Positions 1-12,235 of a stretch of DNA of 64,000 nucleotides are shown here, in pieces (position 1 is the first letter of the stretch; each line of letters starts with the position of its first letter). The position numbers and the translations under genes are program-made. The notes beneath the pieces are model-generated. The model was not told where the DNA came from and ran no database searches. It saw only the letters and a list, made by a program, of their open reading frames with translations. Source of the stretch: Theropithecus gelada (lineage: Eukaryota; Chordata; Mammalia; Primates; Cercopithecidae); assembly GCF_003255815.1 (NCBI RefSeq), contig NC_037673.1, positions 86,468,944 to 86,532,943 on the forward strand, read 5' to 3'.

Positions 1-795
1 GTATCTGAGCACTTCATTCCCCACCCGTCTCTTCACGGCTAATAAAATTACCCTTTCTTTTTGATTAACTATTATAGTGTATCTCACATTTAACCTTTCC
101 TTTTCATTCACACTATTACTGCTTAAATCCAGGACCTGAAATACAAACAACTTCAATAGCATGCTAATTGTGTTCAGTTTTTCTTTACATTGGGGCTAGG
201 TTGTTCTACCTTCCCCTATTGCCATTCCCCTGGTAGCTGGTTTCCTACTTACTCCTCAACAAAATTTGATATCCCTTAAACCAGTGTTCAAGGTCCCTGG
301 ATACCTTTCAGCTTGGTCTATGACTGTTAGACATTCCATTTGTTCCAGTCTGGTTGCAATACTTGTTATTATTCCCCATTGAACAACTTACACTTCCCTT
401 TCTCTGCCCACTTTCTTATACCATTTATATTCATAAGTTGCCTTCAGTTCTCCTTTATCATCTGTCTATTAAAATCATATTATTTAGACCTTTAAATTAT
501 TTAGGGTTCCATGACCTTCTAGAAGCCTTGCTTTATTTCCATTATAGCTGGGTTCTCTCCCCTATGAATAGCTTTCTATTTATTTGAACCATCTTATGTC
601 ACTTACCACTTGTTTTCTTGTATCATCATTTATGTAGCTCTCCTCCCATTACTTTCTTTATTTCCTGTTTGTCAAGTAATGTGCTCAATGCTGAGGGAAA
701 AGTGGAAAACAAAAAGCAGTTTGCTCCCTCTTGAGACAGCGTCCATGGTAATGTATATTCATAAATATTTAAAATACATAATTATATATATGTTT
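1..795. other. Unassigned AT-rich sequence
   Basis: I recognise no gene or repeat family here. Two short open frames (354-587 and 610-810) lack coding character and look like chance frames in T-rich DNA. Confidence 0.5.
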
Positions 796-799
796 TTAA

Positions 800-2236
800 T
801 TCTTTTCTAAACTTTTACTTTAGGTTCAGGGGTATATGTAAAGGTTTGTTATAAAAGTAAATCTGTGTCACGAGGGGTAGTTTAACATATTATTGCATGT
901 ATTAAGCCTATTACTCAATATTTTTTCTGTTCCTCTCCCTCCTGCCACCTCCACCTTCAAGTAGACGCCAATGTCTGTTGTTCCCTTCTTTGTGTTCATG
1001 AGTTCTCATCATTTAGCTCCAGTTTATAAGTGAGAATATGCAGTACTTGGTTTTCTCTTCTCACGTTGGTTTGCTAAGGGTGATAGCTTCCAGCTCCATC
1101 CTTGTTCCCACAAAAATACAAACAAACATGATCTTGTTCTTTTTTATGGCTGTATACTATTCCATGGTGTATATGTATCACATTTTCTTTATCCAATCTG
1201 TCATTGATGGGCATTTAGGTTGATTCCATGTCTTTACCATTGTGATCAGTGCTGCAATGAACATCCACATGCACGTGTCTTCATGATAGAATGATTTCTA
1301 TTCCTATGGATGTCATCCCCAGTAATGGGATTGCTGGGTTGAATGATAGATCTGCTTTTAGCTCTTTGAGGAATCACCATAATGCTTTCCGCAATGGTTG
1401 GACTAATTTACATTAGCATCAACAGTGTATAACTGTAACTGTTCCCTTTTCTTGGCAACCTTGCCAGCATCTGTTTTTTTGTTGTTGTTGTTTTGTTTTG
1501 TTTTGTTTTGCCTTTTTAGTAATACTCATTCTGACTGGTATAAGATGGTATCTCATTGTGGTTTTGATTTGTATTTCTCTAATGATCAGTGATATTGAAC
1601 TTTTTTTCATATGCCTGTTGGCCACATGTATGTCTTCATTTGAAAAATGTAAGTTCATGTCCTTTGCCCACTTTTTAGTGGGGTTGTTTGTTTTCTTCTT
1701 GTAAATTTAAGTTCCTCATAGACACTGAGTATTAGACCTTTGTCAGATGCGTAATTTGAATTTTTTTCTCCCATTCTATAGGTTGTCTGTTTTCTCTGTT
1801 GATAGTTTCTTTTGCTGTGCAGAAGTTCTTAAGTTTAATTAGATCACATTTGTCAATTTTTGCTTTTGTTGAGATTGCTATTGTTGTCTTTGTCATGTAA
1901 TCTTTGCTCATTTCTATGTCTAGGGTGGTATTGTCTAGGTGGTTTTCCAGGGGTTTTATAGTTTCAGGTTTTACATTAAGTTTTTAATTCATCTTGAGTT
2001 GATTTTTGTGTATGGTGTAAGGAAGCAGTCCAGCTTCAATCTTCTATGTATGGCTAGACATTTATCCCAGCACCATTTATTGAATAGAGAGTCTTTTCCT
2101 CGTGGTTTGTTTTGGTCAGCTTAGTTAAAGATCGGATGATCCTAGCTATGTGGCCTTATTTCTGGGCTCTCTATTTTGTTCCATTGGTCTATGTGTCTGT
2201 TTCTGTACCAGTACCATGCTATTTTGCTTACTGTAG
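800..2236 (-). mobile_element. L1 3' part, antisense (older L1PA/L1PB type)
   Basis: Read on the minus strand this is the end of L1 ORF2 followed by the 3' UTR. The plus-strand start, with its 'taggttcaggggtatatg' motif, matches the 3' terminus of older primate L1s rather than the youngest L1PA. Around 1120-1230 is the reverse complement of the conserved ORF2 C-terminal segment encoding the '(W)IKKMW...YYAAI'-like stretch. Frames are broken throughout. The element continues beyond a short opposite-strand interruption at 2237-2350. Confidence 0.9.
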
Positions 2237-2263
2237 CCTCGTAGGCAATCCCATTCACAATTG

Positions 2264-2301
<38 letters not shown>

Positions 2302-2350
2302 CCCTAGACATACAGCTAACCAGGGAGGTGAAAGACCTCCCGGGGCTGAA
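2237..2350 (+). mobile_element. Opposite-orientation L1 ORF2 fragment with CA repeat
   Basis: About 115 bp reads as L1 ORF2 on the plus strand (the 'LTREVKDL' segment at about 2310-2340), although L1 on both sides is in minus orientation. The missing central ORF2 sequence on the minus strand would include this same area. This suggests an internal inversion plus deletion, or two fused L1 insertions. A CA microsatellite sits inside. Confidence 0.75.
2265..2300. repeat. (CA)n microsatellite
   Basis: About 18 uninterrupted CA units lie inside the inverted L1 fragment. A repeat this long is likely length-polymorphic. Confidence 0.98.
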
Positions 2351-4268
2351 GTCTACCTGATCATGGTGGATTGGCTTTTTGATGTGCTGTTGAATATGGT
2401 TTGTAGTATTTTGTTGAGGATTTTTGCATCGATGTTCATCAAGGATATTGTCCTGCAGTTTTCTTTTGTTGTTTCTCTGCCAGGTTTTGGTATCAGGATG
2501 ATGCTGGCCTCATAGAATGAGTTGGAGAGGAGTCCTTCCTCCTCAATTTTTTGGAATAGTTTCAACAGAAATGGAACCAGCTCTTCTTTGTACATCTGGT
2601 AGAATTTGGCTGTAAATCCATTAGGTCCTGGGCTTTTGTTGTTGTTGTTGGTTGGTAGGCTATTTATTACTGACTCAGTTTTGGAACTTGTTACTGGTCC
2701 GTTCAGGAAATTTATTTTTTCCAGATTCAGTCTTGGGAAGGTGTATGTGTCCAGGAATTTATCTATCTCTTCTAGGTTTTCTAGTTTGTATGCAAAGGTG
2801 TGTTTGTAGTAGTTTCTGGTGGTAATTTTTATTTATGTGAGGGCCAGTGGTAACATCCCCTTTGTCATTTCTAATTATGTTTATTTGGATCTGTTTTCTT
2901 CTTTATTAATCTAGCTAGTGGCCTATATATCTTATTAATTTTTTCCAAAAACCGACTCCTGGATTAATTAATCTTTTGAATTTTTTTGTGTCTTGGTATC
3001 TTTCAGTTCAACTGGAATTTTGGTTATTTCTTGTCTTCTGGTAGCGTTGGGGTTCATTTCTTCTTGCTTCTCTAATGTTTGAGTTGTGATGTTTGGCTAT
3101 TAATTTCAGATCTTTCTAACTTTTTGATGTGGGGATTTAGTGCTATGAAGTTCCCTCTTAACACTACTTTACCTGTGTCTCAGAGTTTCTGGCATTTTGT
3201 ATCTTTGTTCTCATTAGTTTCAAAGAATTTCTTTTAATTTCATTATTTACCCAAAAATCATTTAGGAGCATATTGTTTAATTTCCATGTAATTGCATGGT
3301 TTTGAGCAATTTTCTTAGTCTTGACTTCTGTTTTTACTGCACTGTGGTTTGAGAGTGTGTTTGGTATGATTGTGGTTCTTTTGCATTTGCTGAGGATCGT
3401 TTTATGTCCAATTATGTGGTAGATTTTAGAATATGTGCCATGAAGAGTGTATATTTTGTTTTTTTGGGGGGGGGGATGGAGAGTTCTGTAGAGGTCTAGC
3501 AAATACATTTGGTCCAACTTTGAGTTCAGGTCCTGAATATCTTTGTTAATTTTCTGCCTCAGTGGTCTATCTAATACTGTCAGTGGAATGTTGAAGTCTC
3601 CCACTATTGTTGTGCGGGAGTCTATGTCTCTTTGTAGGTTTCTAAGAACTTGCCTTATGAACCTAGGTGCTCCTGTGTTGGGTGCATATATATTTAGGTT
3701 AGTTAGGTCCTTTAGGTGAATTGAACCCTTTACCAATATTTAATGCCCTTATTTGTCTTTTTTAATCTTTGTTGGTTTAAAGTCTGTTTTGTCTGAAATT
3801 AGAACTGCAACTTCTATTTTTTTCTGTTTTCCATTTGCTTGGTAGATTTTCCTCCATCCCTCTATTTTGAGCCTATGGGTGTCATTATGTGTGAGATGGG
3901 TCTCTTGAAGACAGCATACAATTGGGGCTTGCTTTTTTATCTGGCTTGCCAGTCTGTGCCTTTTAAGCGGGGCATTTAGCTTGTTTACATTCAAGGTTAG
4001 TATTGATATGTTTGGATTTGGTCCTGTCATTGTGGTGTTAACTGGTTGTCATGCTGGCTTGTTTATGAGGTTGCTTTATAGTGTCGCTGGTCTATGTATT
4101 TAAGTGTGTTTTGTATTAGCTGATAACAATCTTTCCTTTCTCTATTTAGTGCTCCTTTCAAGATCTCTTGTAAGGCAGATCTGATGGAAATGAACTCCCT
4201 CAATGTTTGCTTATTTGAAAAAGATCTTATTTCTCCTTTACGTAGGAAGCTTAATTTGGCTGGACATG
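2351..4268 (-). mobile_element. L1 5' part: ORF1 end, endonuclease and early RT, antisense
   Basis: Minus-strand L1 sequence running from the C-terminal coding end of ORF1 (about 4050-4265) through the ORF2 endonuclease (about 4030 to 3160) into the start of the reverse transcriptase region near 2360-2600. Together with 800-2236 it forms one 5'-truncated L1 of about 3.4 kb. Much of the RT centre is missing around the inverted fragment. Confidence 0.9.
3164..4030 (-). pseudogene. L1 ORF2 endonuclease remnant
   Basis: Two open stretches (4030-3749 and 3736-3164) split by a frame break encode an APE-type L1 endonuclease domain. Visible motifs are the N-terminal 'LTLNVN' strand, 'QETHL' with the catalytic Glu, 'GDFN' with catalytic Asp/Asn, and 'SNHSAV', where family members usually have SDH. 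The change in the SDH motif plus the frame break make it non-functional. Confidence 0.9.
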
Positions 4269-4870
4269 AAATTTCAGTTGAAGATTTTTATATTTTTTAA
4301 ATTATTAATTAGCCTTTAATTGGCTGATTTGGACCATGCCATGCCTTAACAATGACAAACAATATCTTGTGTTTTTTAAGGATTTATTCATTATCTGGTT
4401 TCAGGTATTGTGTGGTAGGAAGTTCTTCAGAAATTACCAGACCCTAGAGGGTCCTTGTTCTTACACACTCCAGCCCCCATCCTGGTTCTCAGTCCCTGCA
4501 AGCTTCACACACATGTGAACAAATGCGGAGAAAAATTACTTGTGACCCAGGTCATTTACTTGGTCTCTTTTTTTGTCTTAATTTCGTTAAGCTGATTATT
4601 GATTACAAAGAAAACCTTTGGACTTTGGGGGGAGGGGAAATGCTGGCCAATATTTCATGAAAACCATTCCCTGTCCTCTGGATCATTAGTAGAAGAAACA
4701 GACATGCAATCCTATAAGCCTACCGAAGGTGAGATTGATGAATTTTAGGTAACCTGTGGCAAATGGTGAAAATCAGAGATGATGCTCACCTGCTCCAGCT
4801 TGAGGCTACAGATTAAGTTAAAATGGAATAAAAGATAATGTGACCAAAGAAAAGAAAGTCATTTAGTTCA
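4269..4870. other. Unassigned sequence
   Basis: No gene or repeat recognised. The 60-residue frame at 4336-4518 has no recognisable domain. Confidence 0.45.
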
Positions 4871-4879
4871 CTTTTTTGT

Positions 4880-5010
4880 TGTTCATTAATTCAATAAATA
4901 TTAAGCACCTTCTAAGTGCCAATTGCTGAAGTAGACACTAGAGATACAGTAATAAAAGTAGTACCTGATACTAATCCTTGGTGCTAGTAAAAAGAAAAAG
5001 TGCAGGGATG
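4880..5010 (+). repeat. Fragment of an ancient interspersed repeat (family A)
   Basis: The text around 4890-4985 (an 'ataaatattaagcacctt...agtgcc' start, then 'gatacagtaataaaa') resembles the opening of the same unnamed old repeat seen at 19905-20560, 25585-26650 and 32610-32970. I do not assign a family name. Confidence 0.4.
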
Positions 5011-5800
5011 AAAAGGGAAGCTAATGAGAGAACAGAGAAACAGAGAAGAGAACTTTAACATTAATCTAGACTGTAATATGATTGGAAGACATAGGGATAT
5101 TTAGAATATAAGTTGAAGAGTTCCAATGGGAGAACTATTTATGAAACCATTGTTCCATTGCACTCAGTAGTACCAAACAGTCCACAAGAATTGATACATA
5201 TTTCATATTTCAATTGATACATGGCTTACTACAAGCATGGCTTTCAATCTACTATTGCTAAACTTTCAATTTTGACATATATTTTTCATTAAGAGGTGCT
5301 GTTCTCTCTTGCAATACTGATTGACCAGCTGCCAACCACATGAACTACATTTGGACCACAATTGGCAGAACATATTCTAATGTGAAAGATAATATAGCAA
5401 GTACTTCTTTGTAATTCTATGTTCAAAATGAAAGTAAAAAATAAGCACCAAAAAAAAAATGACAAACTTTCAAATTAAAATGTTCCAGTGGATCCGTGGG
5501 GGTCTCTGAAATGTCTTTTGCTTTGCTATCTGAAGGAGAGGTGAAGCTGTTTATATTGTGCTGCCACTTCAGCAGTGAGTCAGGAACACTTTATCCTCCT
5601 GTGGCATGAATACAGGGGGTGACTGCAGACAAAACAACCAGTCACAGCAATTATTACATGCTCTTCGCAACTCTGTGCCGTGCCTCTTGGCAAATAGGAT
5701 TTTATGATAAAAGCATCAAGATGTAGATATATCACCAGTGATGTGAATTGTTGTTAAGTAGATTTATAAGGTACAAATGTGTGTATGCCCTTGGATGTGA
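5010..5800. other. Unassigned sequence
   Basis: Largely single-copy in appearance. No coding frame, RNA gene or clear repeat recognised. Confidence 0.45.
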
Positions 5801-5804
5801 ATTT

Positions 5805-5990
5805 ACCCCCACGACAGTGTTTTCCAGTGTGTGGTTTCCAGGTGACTTGTATCACTAGAAAATTCCTATTTCTAGGCTCCTTCTACAGAGATTCTTATTT
5901 CTCAGGTCTAGTGTGGGCCCTGGGTGTCAGCACTTTGAGTAAGTACTCAGAGGATTCTAATGCAGATTGAAGTTTAAAAGCTATGGACCT
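5805..5990 (+). mobile_element. MER5-like hAT-Charlie element (diverged)
   Basis: The order 'gtgtggtttccaggtgac', 'atcactagaaaa', 'ctacagagattct' and, near the end, 'gattctaatgcagattgaag' followed by an A-rich run parallels MER5-type non-autonomous hAT elements. Divergence is high. The 63-residue frame here is incidental. Confidence 0.5.
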
Positions 5991-6880
5991 AGAAGAAAAA
6001 GAATCACTTCCAATCAGTCAACATAACTAAATTGTTAACAGAAAACTATAATTTTACATATTCAGCAGTGTAAAGTATATATGATATTCTGGAAGAATGT
6101 AAAACAAATATATTGAGAGTATTCATAGTCTACCCTACTATGTTTTTAACAAGTACATGCTGGATCTTCTATATTCACTTAGAAAAAGAAAACAATATAC
6201 AGAGACCTAATAAAGAACCTGGTTCTGAAAGGGAAAGAAATACCTTTTCTGAAAGTCTCTGAGCATCTTTTCTCTTCTGACCTTGTCTGTTCTGAAAGAT
6301 GAATGGCCTACAGGCAATCCCAGGTGGTCTTCCTAGACTGCAATTCTCCCTGCCCTTAAGTATGTGAAGTTAACTGAAGCTCCAGACAGCTCATCACCAG
6401 ATGAATTTCTCAAATAGTTCCCTCTGCTGTCCCGGGACCTGCCACAGATTCCTTGGGAGATGCCTTTGGTAAACTGGATATGGGAGATTTACATAGCAGC
6501 ATAGTGGGAGAGAGGTTTTGCCAGAGCCTCTTCAAGAGAGGTGTTGAAAGAAAAGCTGAGATTTATGTTACTCAAGTAGTAGTAGATTTATGACCTCAAG
6601 TAGTGTTTGCTTTGAGTTCTTAGGTGTGAAAGGCAACTTTTGCCTTTCTAGAAAGAAGAAACTTGTAAGTCTTGCATACCATGTTTGCTGTAAGTCAGCT
6701 AAAGGGGAAAATGCAACTGGACATTCATACAAATAAAGTAAGAAATTAATCTTAAATCCTTTTGTTAGTCACATTTGGATTCCTTTGTGAAGCTGTCTTC
6801 TAAAGCAGAGTTATACTAATTCAGTAAATAAATATACCCACATTTTATGAAGCAAACTTGGGATTCATGTTAATACAAAT
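5991..6880. other. Unassigned sequence
   Basis: No recognisable gene or repeat. Short frames only. Confidence 0.45.
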
Positions 6881-6884
6881 GACA

Positions 6885-7425
6885 GAAATCCGATGTAAAC
6901 TGCCATGGCTTAAGCCTTAAAGCTTAAATAAGTTGTCTGTGAATGACTGGCTTCAATCATTGCTGAATTCAGAGGTTCAAGATGTCACAGCATTCTGACT
7001 TTCACCATCTAGGTGTTGAGCCGATGTTATAGAAATCAGTCATTTCATCACTGTAAGATGCCTCCCTCAGGGTGGCAACACAATGACTGGTGGCTTCAGG
7101 TTCTCATCCTTTCAGCCTACCAGTCCAGAAGAAAGATAGTTTCTCTTTTCAACAGTTCCAGCAGAAGTTCTAAACAGGAGTCCTGTTGGCTGCATGGATT
7201 CAATATTCACCCCTGAACTTATCACTGTGGATAGGAGAGCAGATAACATTGATTGTCCAGGTCATATGCCCATGGCTGGAGCAAGGGCAGGGAAGAATGA
7301 GGTCAGTTATGATGAAATCACATGGATTTCAAAGGAAATTCTAAAGTGCTGTTACCAGAAGAACAAGGAATAAATGTCATACTGGCAATTGGCATCTATG
7401 TCTATTACACAGGTACACCATAATT
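6885..7425 (+). repeat. Old interspersed repeat B, copy 1
   Basis: Contains, in order, an 'aaatccgatgtaaactg' start, 'ccagcagaagttct', 'gattgtccaggtcatatgcc' and 'gtgctgttaccagaagaa'. The layout parallels 27175-27640 in this window, indicating two copies of one ancient family that I do not name with confidence. The 67-residue frame inside is incidental. Confidence 0.45.
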
Positions 7426-8478
7426 AGTAAGTAGTAAGGAAAGTAGCAGTGGGCTTTTTGTGCATTCACCCTTGTGATTGTTGTCTACTTTAATCTGGTA
7501 TGGATGGTCATTTTGGCCAGAACACCTTTAACCACTTTTTCTTGCCTTAAGACTTATACTATTTGATAAGTGTGTTATACTTTAGTGCAAAGTGAGACCA
7601 ACATTAAGACAACTCTTCTTGCCCTTGGCTAACAGTAACAGATCTGCTGTACCATTAATTTACTTGGTTATTTCTCTTCTGTGGGAAAAAAAAATTGGAT
7701 ATGATGCCACTTGATCCCTCTTTTTTTCATAGAAGTCTGATAATTTGGAAACTGTTTTACAATTATTTTTTAATCCTTAAATTCCCAGGATTTTGGTGAT
7801 AGATGTCATTCAGATAAATTGGTTGTTAGTGAAAATACTGCTATCTGAGCACATGACCCTTAAAAAAATGATTATTTTCTATTTCTTCACATCTTGTTAG
7901 CTCTTCAGATTCACTATGATTATTTAAATATATGTATAGTGAAATCGAATTCTTCTGGTGCAGAAAATTTTTTCCTTAATTTGTTTAACTATTTCCTACT
8001 CTCTGTCTCTCTTCCACCCCCAGGTCTCATGCTTTCTCCCTGTATAATTATTTGAGCTGCTAGAATGCTAAAATTTTCACCCAATAATTGGGCCTGTCTA
8101 AGCCTTAGTGATCAAAGTATGTCATGTTTAAGAAAGTTTTAGAAGAAATATAATGTTTCTAACTTTAATTTTTAAGGCTTATAGTTATGGCATATTGACT
8201 ATGATTTCTTCCCCATGGATGGCAAATGATGCTCCTATCTGTATAAAGTTAACTGGTTTACATTATTTCTGAGTAAGTCCCAGCAATTGTTTTTGTCAGG
8301 CTACCACTGGTGTATGGTTTTGTAAGCTGGCCTTGATCCTAAAGAGTAGGGCTAGGAATCCAACATGTGTCCAGTTCTATTTCTCAACCCTCTGAACTAT
8401 GTAACTTTCTTAGTGCTGACATACTCACTGGCCCGCATTATTTAATCAGCTGATCACAGAAAAAAGAATTTGCCAGAT
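7426..8478. other. Unassigned sequence
   Basis: No gene or clear repeat recognised. AT-rich with short A and T runs. Confidence 0.45.
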
Positions 8479-8479
8479 A

Positions 8480-8690
8480 GCTTCCATTTACATATGACTT
8501 TTCATTTTAGAAAATACTTTCATGTACATTATCTCACTTGATTCTCATAACAGATGAAGTCTTATTGTCTTAAATTTGCAGGTCAAGAGTAGAACTTAGG
8601 TACCTTAATGATTTGCACCAGGTTACATAACTAAGAAATGACAGAGTCAGGTCTTTGACTCTGAACTGTCTGTGTTCTTCCAATCACACT
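8480..8690 (-). mobile_element. MIR SINE, antisense
   Basis: The plus-strand text has the MIR reverse-complement signature: 'attatctcacttgattctca', then 'ggttacataactaagaaatg' and 'acagagtcaggtctttgact'. This corresponds to the conserved MIR core read backwards. It is old and diverged. Confidence 0.75.
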
Positions 8691-11600
8691 ATTGCCTGGA
8701 ATCCATTCCAGCATTTGCAGACTGTGAGACAGAGCTAAGCATGTGTGAAAGACCCACTGCCATTGTTCACATCCATCAAGACATCTTTAAAGCTGAAGAA
8801 TGTGCCGGCATCTCAGTTGGAAGGCATGGGAGCCTCATAGAAACTGAGACACTAGGAAGCCACTGAAAGAGGAATGAACCAGCAGAAGACATTTTAAAGG
8901 ATATTAAGCCTACTGAATACCACTGCTTTGACGTCTAAATCTTTGAAATATTATTTAAGGGGTACTGACTTTGAGTACAAGTTAGTTCTTGTGCTACCTG
9001 AACACAATTCAAATAAAATAAGTATTTTAGTTGAATGTCATTTCATTTGAAATATGTTTAAGTTTGAATACTTTCAAGCTTATTCATTCCCAGTTTGCTA
9101 ATATGTAAATGAGGATTTACTTTTTCTCTTAATCCCTTTTTATATGTTTTCAAATTTCAATAGAAATTAAAGCAAATATTTCCGTATCAGAAACAGACAC
9201 AAACCAATGCTTTGGATCCCTAAGAGCAGTTATTTAAAGTCAGTTAACTTATTGTTGGAACTTTGAATTGCTAAAGGAAAATATTTTATCTAACCTCATT
9301 TTTGTCTCATTTCTAGAATGTCAATAACAACTGTCACAAATGATATTTTTGAAGAGCTATAATGTAAAATGGCATTAGGTTGTCATTTTCACTTACCAGC
9401 AAGTAAGATATGACTTGAATTCTAAACGAGGCCTCGCCTACTGTCTTTCCCTTGGTGGTATTATTTTTCTCTCAATTTCCTCACGATGTTGTATTTACAA
9501 AGTTAAGTACAGAAAATCCAATTTGAGAGGCTGGAAACAGATCAAATGGTTTAATGAGCTCAGCTTTATTTATATTAGGTGGAGAAATCAAAGCTGAGAC
9601 TAATAATTTCTGTGCCCATAAAAGAATAAGAGACCTAATTAAGCCCACTCAGTGAACCAGGTTAGAGACTGCTTATCTTCCACATTTCCTGTGTGAAATA
9701 GTCCTGTCCCATCTCATCAGCTTTCATGTGAATCTTTACCAAGGAAGTGCAAATAGAGGTATCTGGCTATCCTGAAAGGATAGCAGCGGTAGATACAGTG
9801 TGATTGCATGCCTAAATTATTGTATCTGGTGTGACACAGACACACAGTGATCCTTGTCCTGGCTTTTGAGAAAATACCTAGGCAGATATGAACTCTGTTT
9901 CAAAAGAAGACTGGTGCCTAGATAGAAGGTATCATAATGTCTGTATCTGGAACAGCTGTAACATTTGGAATTCAGATCTAGCTGCTTCGTGTGAGCAAAG
10001 ATATCATACATCAGAGAAACAGCCAATGACCGTCAACTTGTAACTGATTGCCTGCCTGTAAGAATGGGTCAGCACCATATTAGCATAGTCTTCAGTCAAG
10101 AAAGGTGGCAATTGAGAGTATCAATATAGTGACACAGATTCTAAAATCATACAAACAAATAATAGAGCATGCAACTTGAAAACTTTTTGAAATTGAAAAA
10201 ACACAGTGGAATACCTGATATAGTTACTAATCACAGTCCTCCAAACAATTTTATTTTGAACTAGTTAAAATAGCATAATCATTATCTTTCTTCTAGCTTG
10301 ATCTGCCAGATTCAATTGTAGCAGATGCTATCCAGTGGATTTATCAATGTAATCTAGGATCTGTGATGACAGATCTTCATGAGTAGAATTTATAACTGAG
10401 GAAACCTAGTATTTGTGCTAAATCCAGACTTAGGCTTAGGTACATCCAACTGCTCAGAGTGTCAGTGGAGCCCAAGTGGTGAGACCACTAAATTTATCAT
10501 CAGGGAGAGTTTAGTATGAGCTCCAAAAATTCTCTATGGCTTTTTGCTGCAGGAAAAAAAATATTTCAGTAAAAGATGTGATTCCGAGGCTCAGTAGGTT
10601 ACCTACTCCCTGTGCTTTAAGGTTTCTGGAAAAAAAAAAAAAAAGCGTCTAAGCAATTTTCTAAGTTCTAGAGACATTTGTAGTCTTATTTGTATAACTC
10701 CTGTAATCAAGGCTAAATGCAGACAGCTAAGAGTTTGGTTTGGCCTGTATTTACTTGAAATGGCTAGCACCCATTTACAGGCTCATAAATCTTTCAAGTG
10801 TTTCCACCACGTGAGTTTATGGAACCCCACCCCCTACTCATGAACAACTAAAATTGGGTCACAGATAAGCTTGATTACTTGTGGGGAAACAATATGGGGT
10901 AGATGAATATGTAATTTAGTTTCCCTTAATGTGAGGGATGAATTTGTTCCAACAGGTTTACAAGTTACAGTTTTAGCCTGCAGCTTTCTGTGTTGCTATT
11001 TTAAAATGTCATATTTAAAGGAGACACAAGAGCTAAAAATAAGTAAATTTAGGTGTGAAGTCCTAGGACCTTGGGGTAGGGTATTTGGGATCCTATGGCT
11101 CTTTCGATGACTATGAAGCCCACAGTTGTCTCAGGACTTACTTCTTTTTGTGAGTGGGTTAAAATAGAAATGATTGATTTTTCCCCATTGAAGATTCCAC
11201 AGATAAAAACTAATTATCTTAATGGAAAATTGATGCTTAAACAGAAACCTTTCTTTATAAACAAATGTATATTGAATTTTTGCAGTTAATAAAGCTAGTG
11301 CTTATATATTAAAAACACTCTTGTGATTCAAAACACCATAATGTGTAGCTAAACCATGAGTTTTATACAAGTGCTATGTACTTTGAGTAAGAAGATTAAT
11401 CTGTAGCAATTCACAAGCTGAGTTAGGGGTAAGATACCAGAGCCGGATGAAAAGCAAGGAGGTCCTTGTGATAGTGTAAGGAAGTGAGGAAGGTGAGGTG
11501 ATAAAGTGGGAATGGAAAGGAAAGCAAATATCTGATACCGGAGATTAAGTTATTGCTGTGTAGTCAAATGAAAAGGTATATACGTGCTCTCTTTTCTTTT

Positions 11601-12056
11601 GTTTGGTTTTTGAGTTAGGGTTTCTTTTCCTGAATTGTTTAGTTGCCAGAATACTGGGTGAAAGATATTTGGAAATGCTCTCTGGTAACAGGTTTGGAAA
11701 TACACCATATCCCCATCCATGGTTTCTATTTCAGAATGGCAAAAGGATCCTGGGCCACCCAAGCTCCAGGGCTGGCATGGTGGGCAGGGAACTCAGGGTC
11801 CTAGCAGTGCTTTCCCCGAAGCCATGAACAAGGCTGTTGTAGTTACGTTTCCTTTTTCGAAAATTCAAGTGGCTATGCTGACAAGAGAGAGGATGAAAGC
11901 AGGGAGTATCACTAAAATGCTTCTAAAATATTAATTTTGTTTATTTTTATAACCTAAATGTAATAACTGATGTATAGTAACTTGTAACCTACCTGTAACT
12001 GAACCTCAGTTCTCTCCAGTTCAAGTTTATCTTTTCATGTTTTTCATCTTAAATAA
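8691..12056. other. Unassigned sequence, about 3.4 kb
   Basis: No gene, RNA gene or confident repeat is visible. An A-run lies at about 10630-10646. Open frames at 9415-9597, 9817-10026 (minus) and 11095-11934 are short, overlap on both strands and have no recognisable domain. Confidence 0.45.
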
Positions 12057-12057
12057 C

Positions 12058-12235
12058 CACTGTGTCTCAAACTTGAGTACACAGTAGAATCACTTGGAAA
12101 ACTTTTTAAAAGTAGTACTGTTCCATAGGCCCAATCCTAAACCAATTTCTGCGCCTAGGGCCTTGGGGCCAAGCATGGGTAGGTTCTAAAATTTCCCCAG
12201 CTAATTCTAATGTGCAGCAGGATTGAGTTCCTCCT
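12058..12235 (-). mobile_element. MER5A-like hAT-Charlie element
   Basis: 'gtctcaaacttgagtacaca', 'agaatcacttggaaaac', 'ggcccaatcc' and the closing 'attctaatgtgcagcaggat' follow the MER5A consensus order in reverse complement. It is a short non-autonomous DNA transposon with no coding capacity. Confidence 0.7.
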
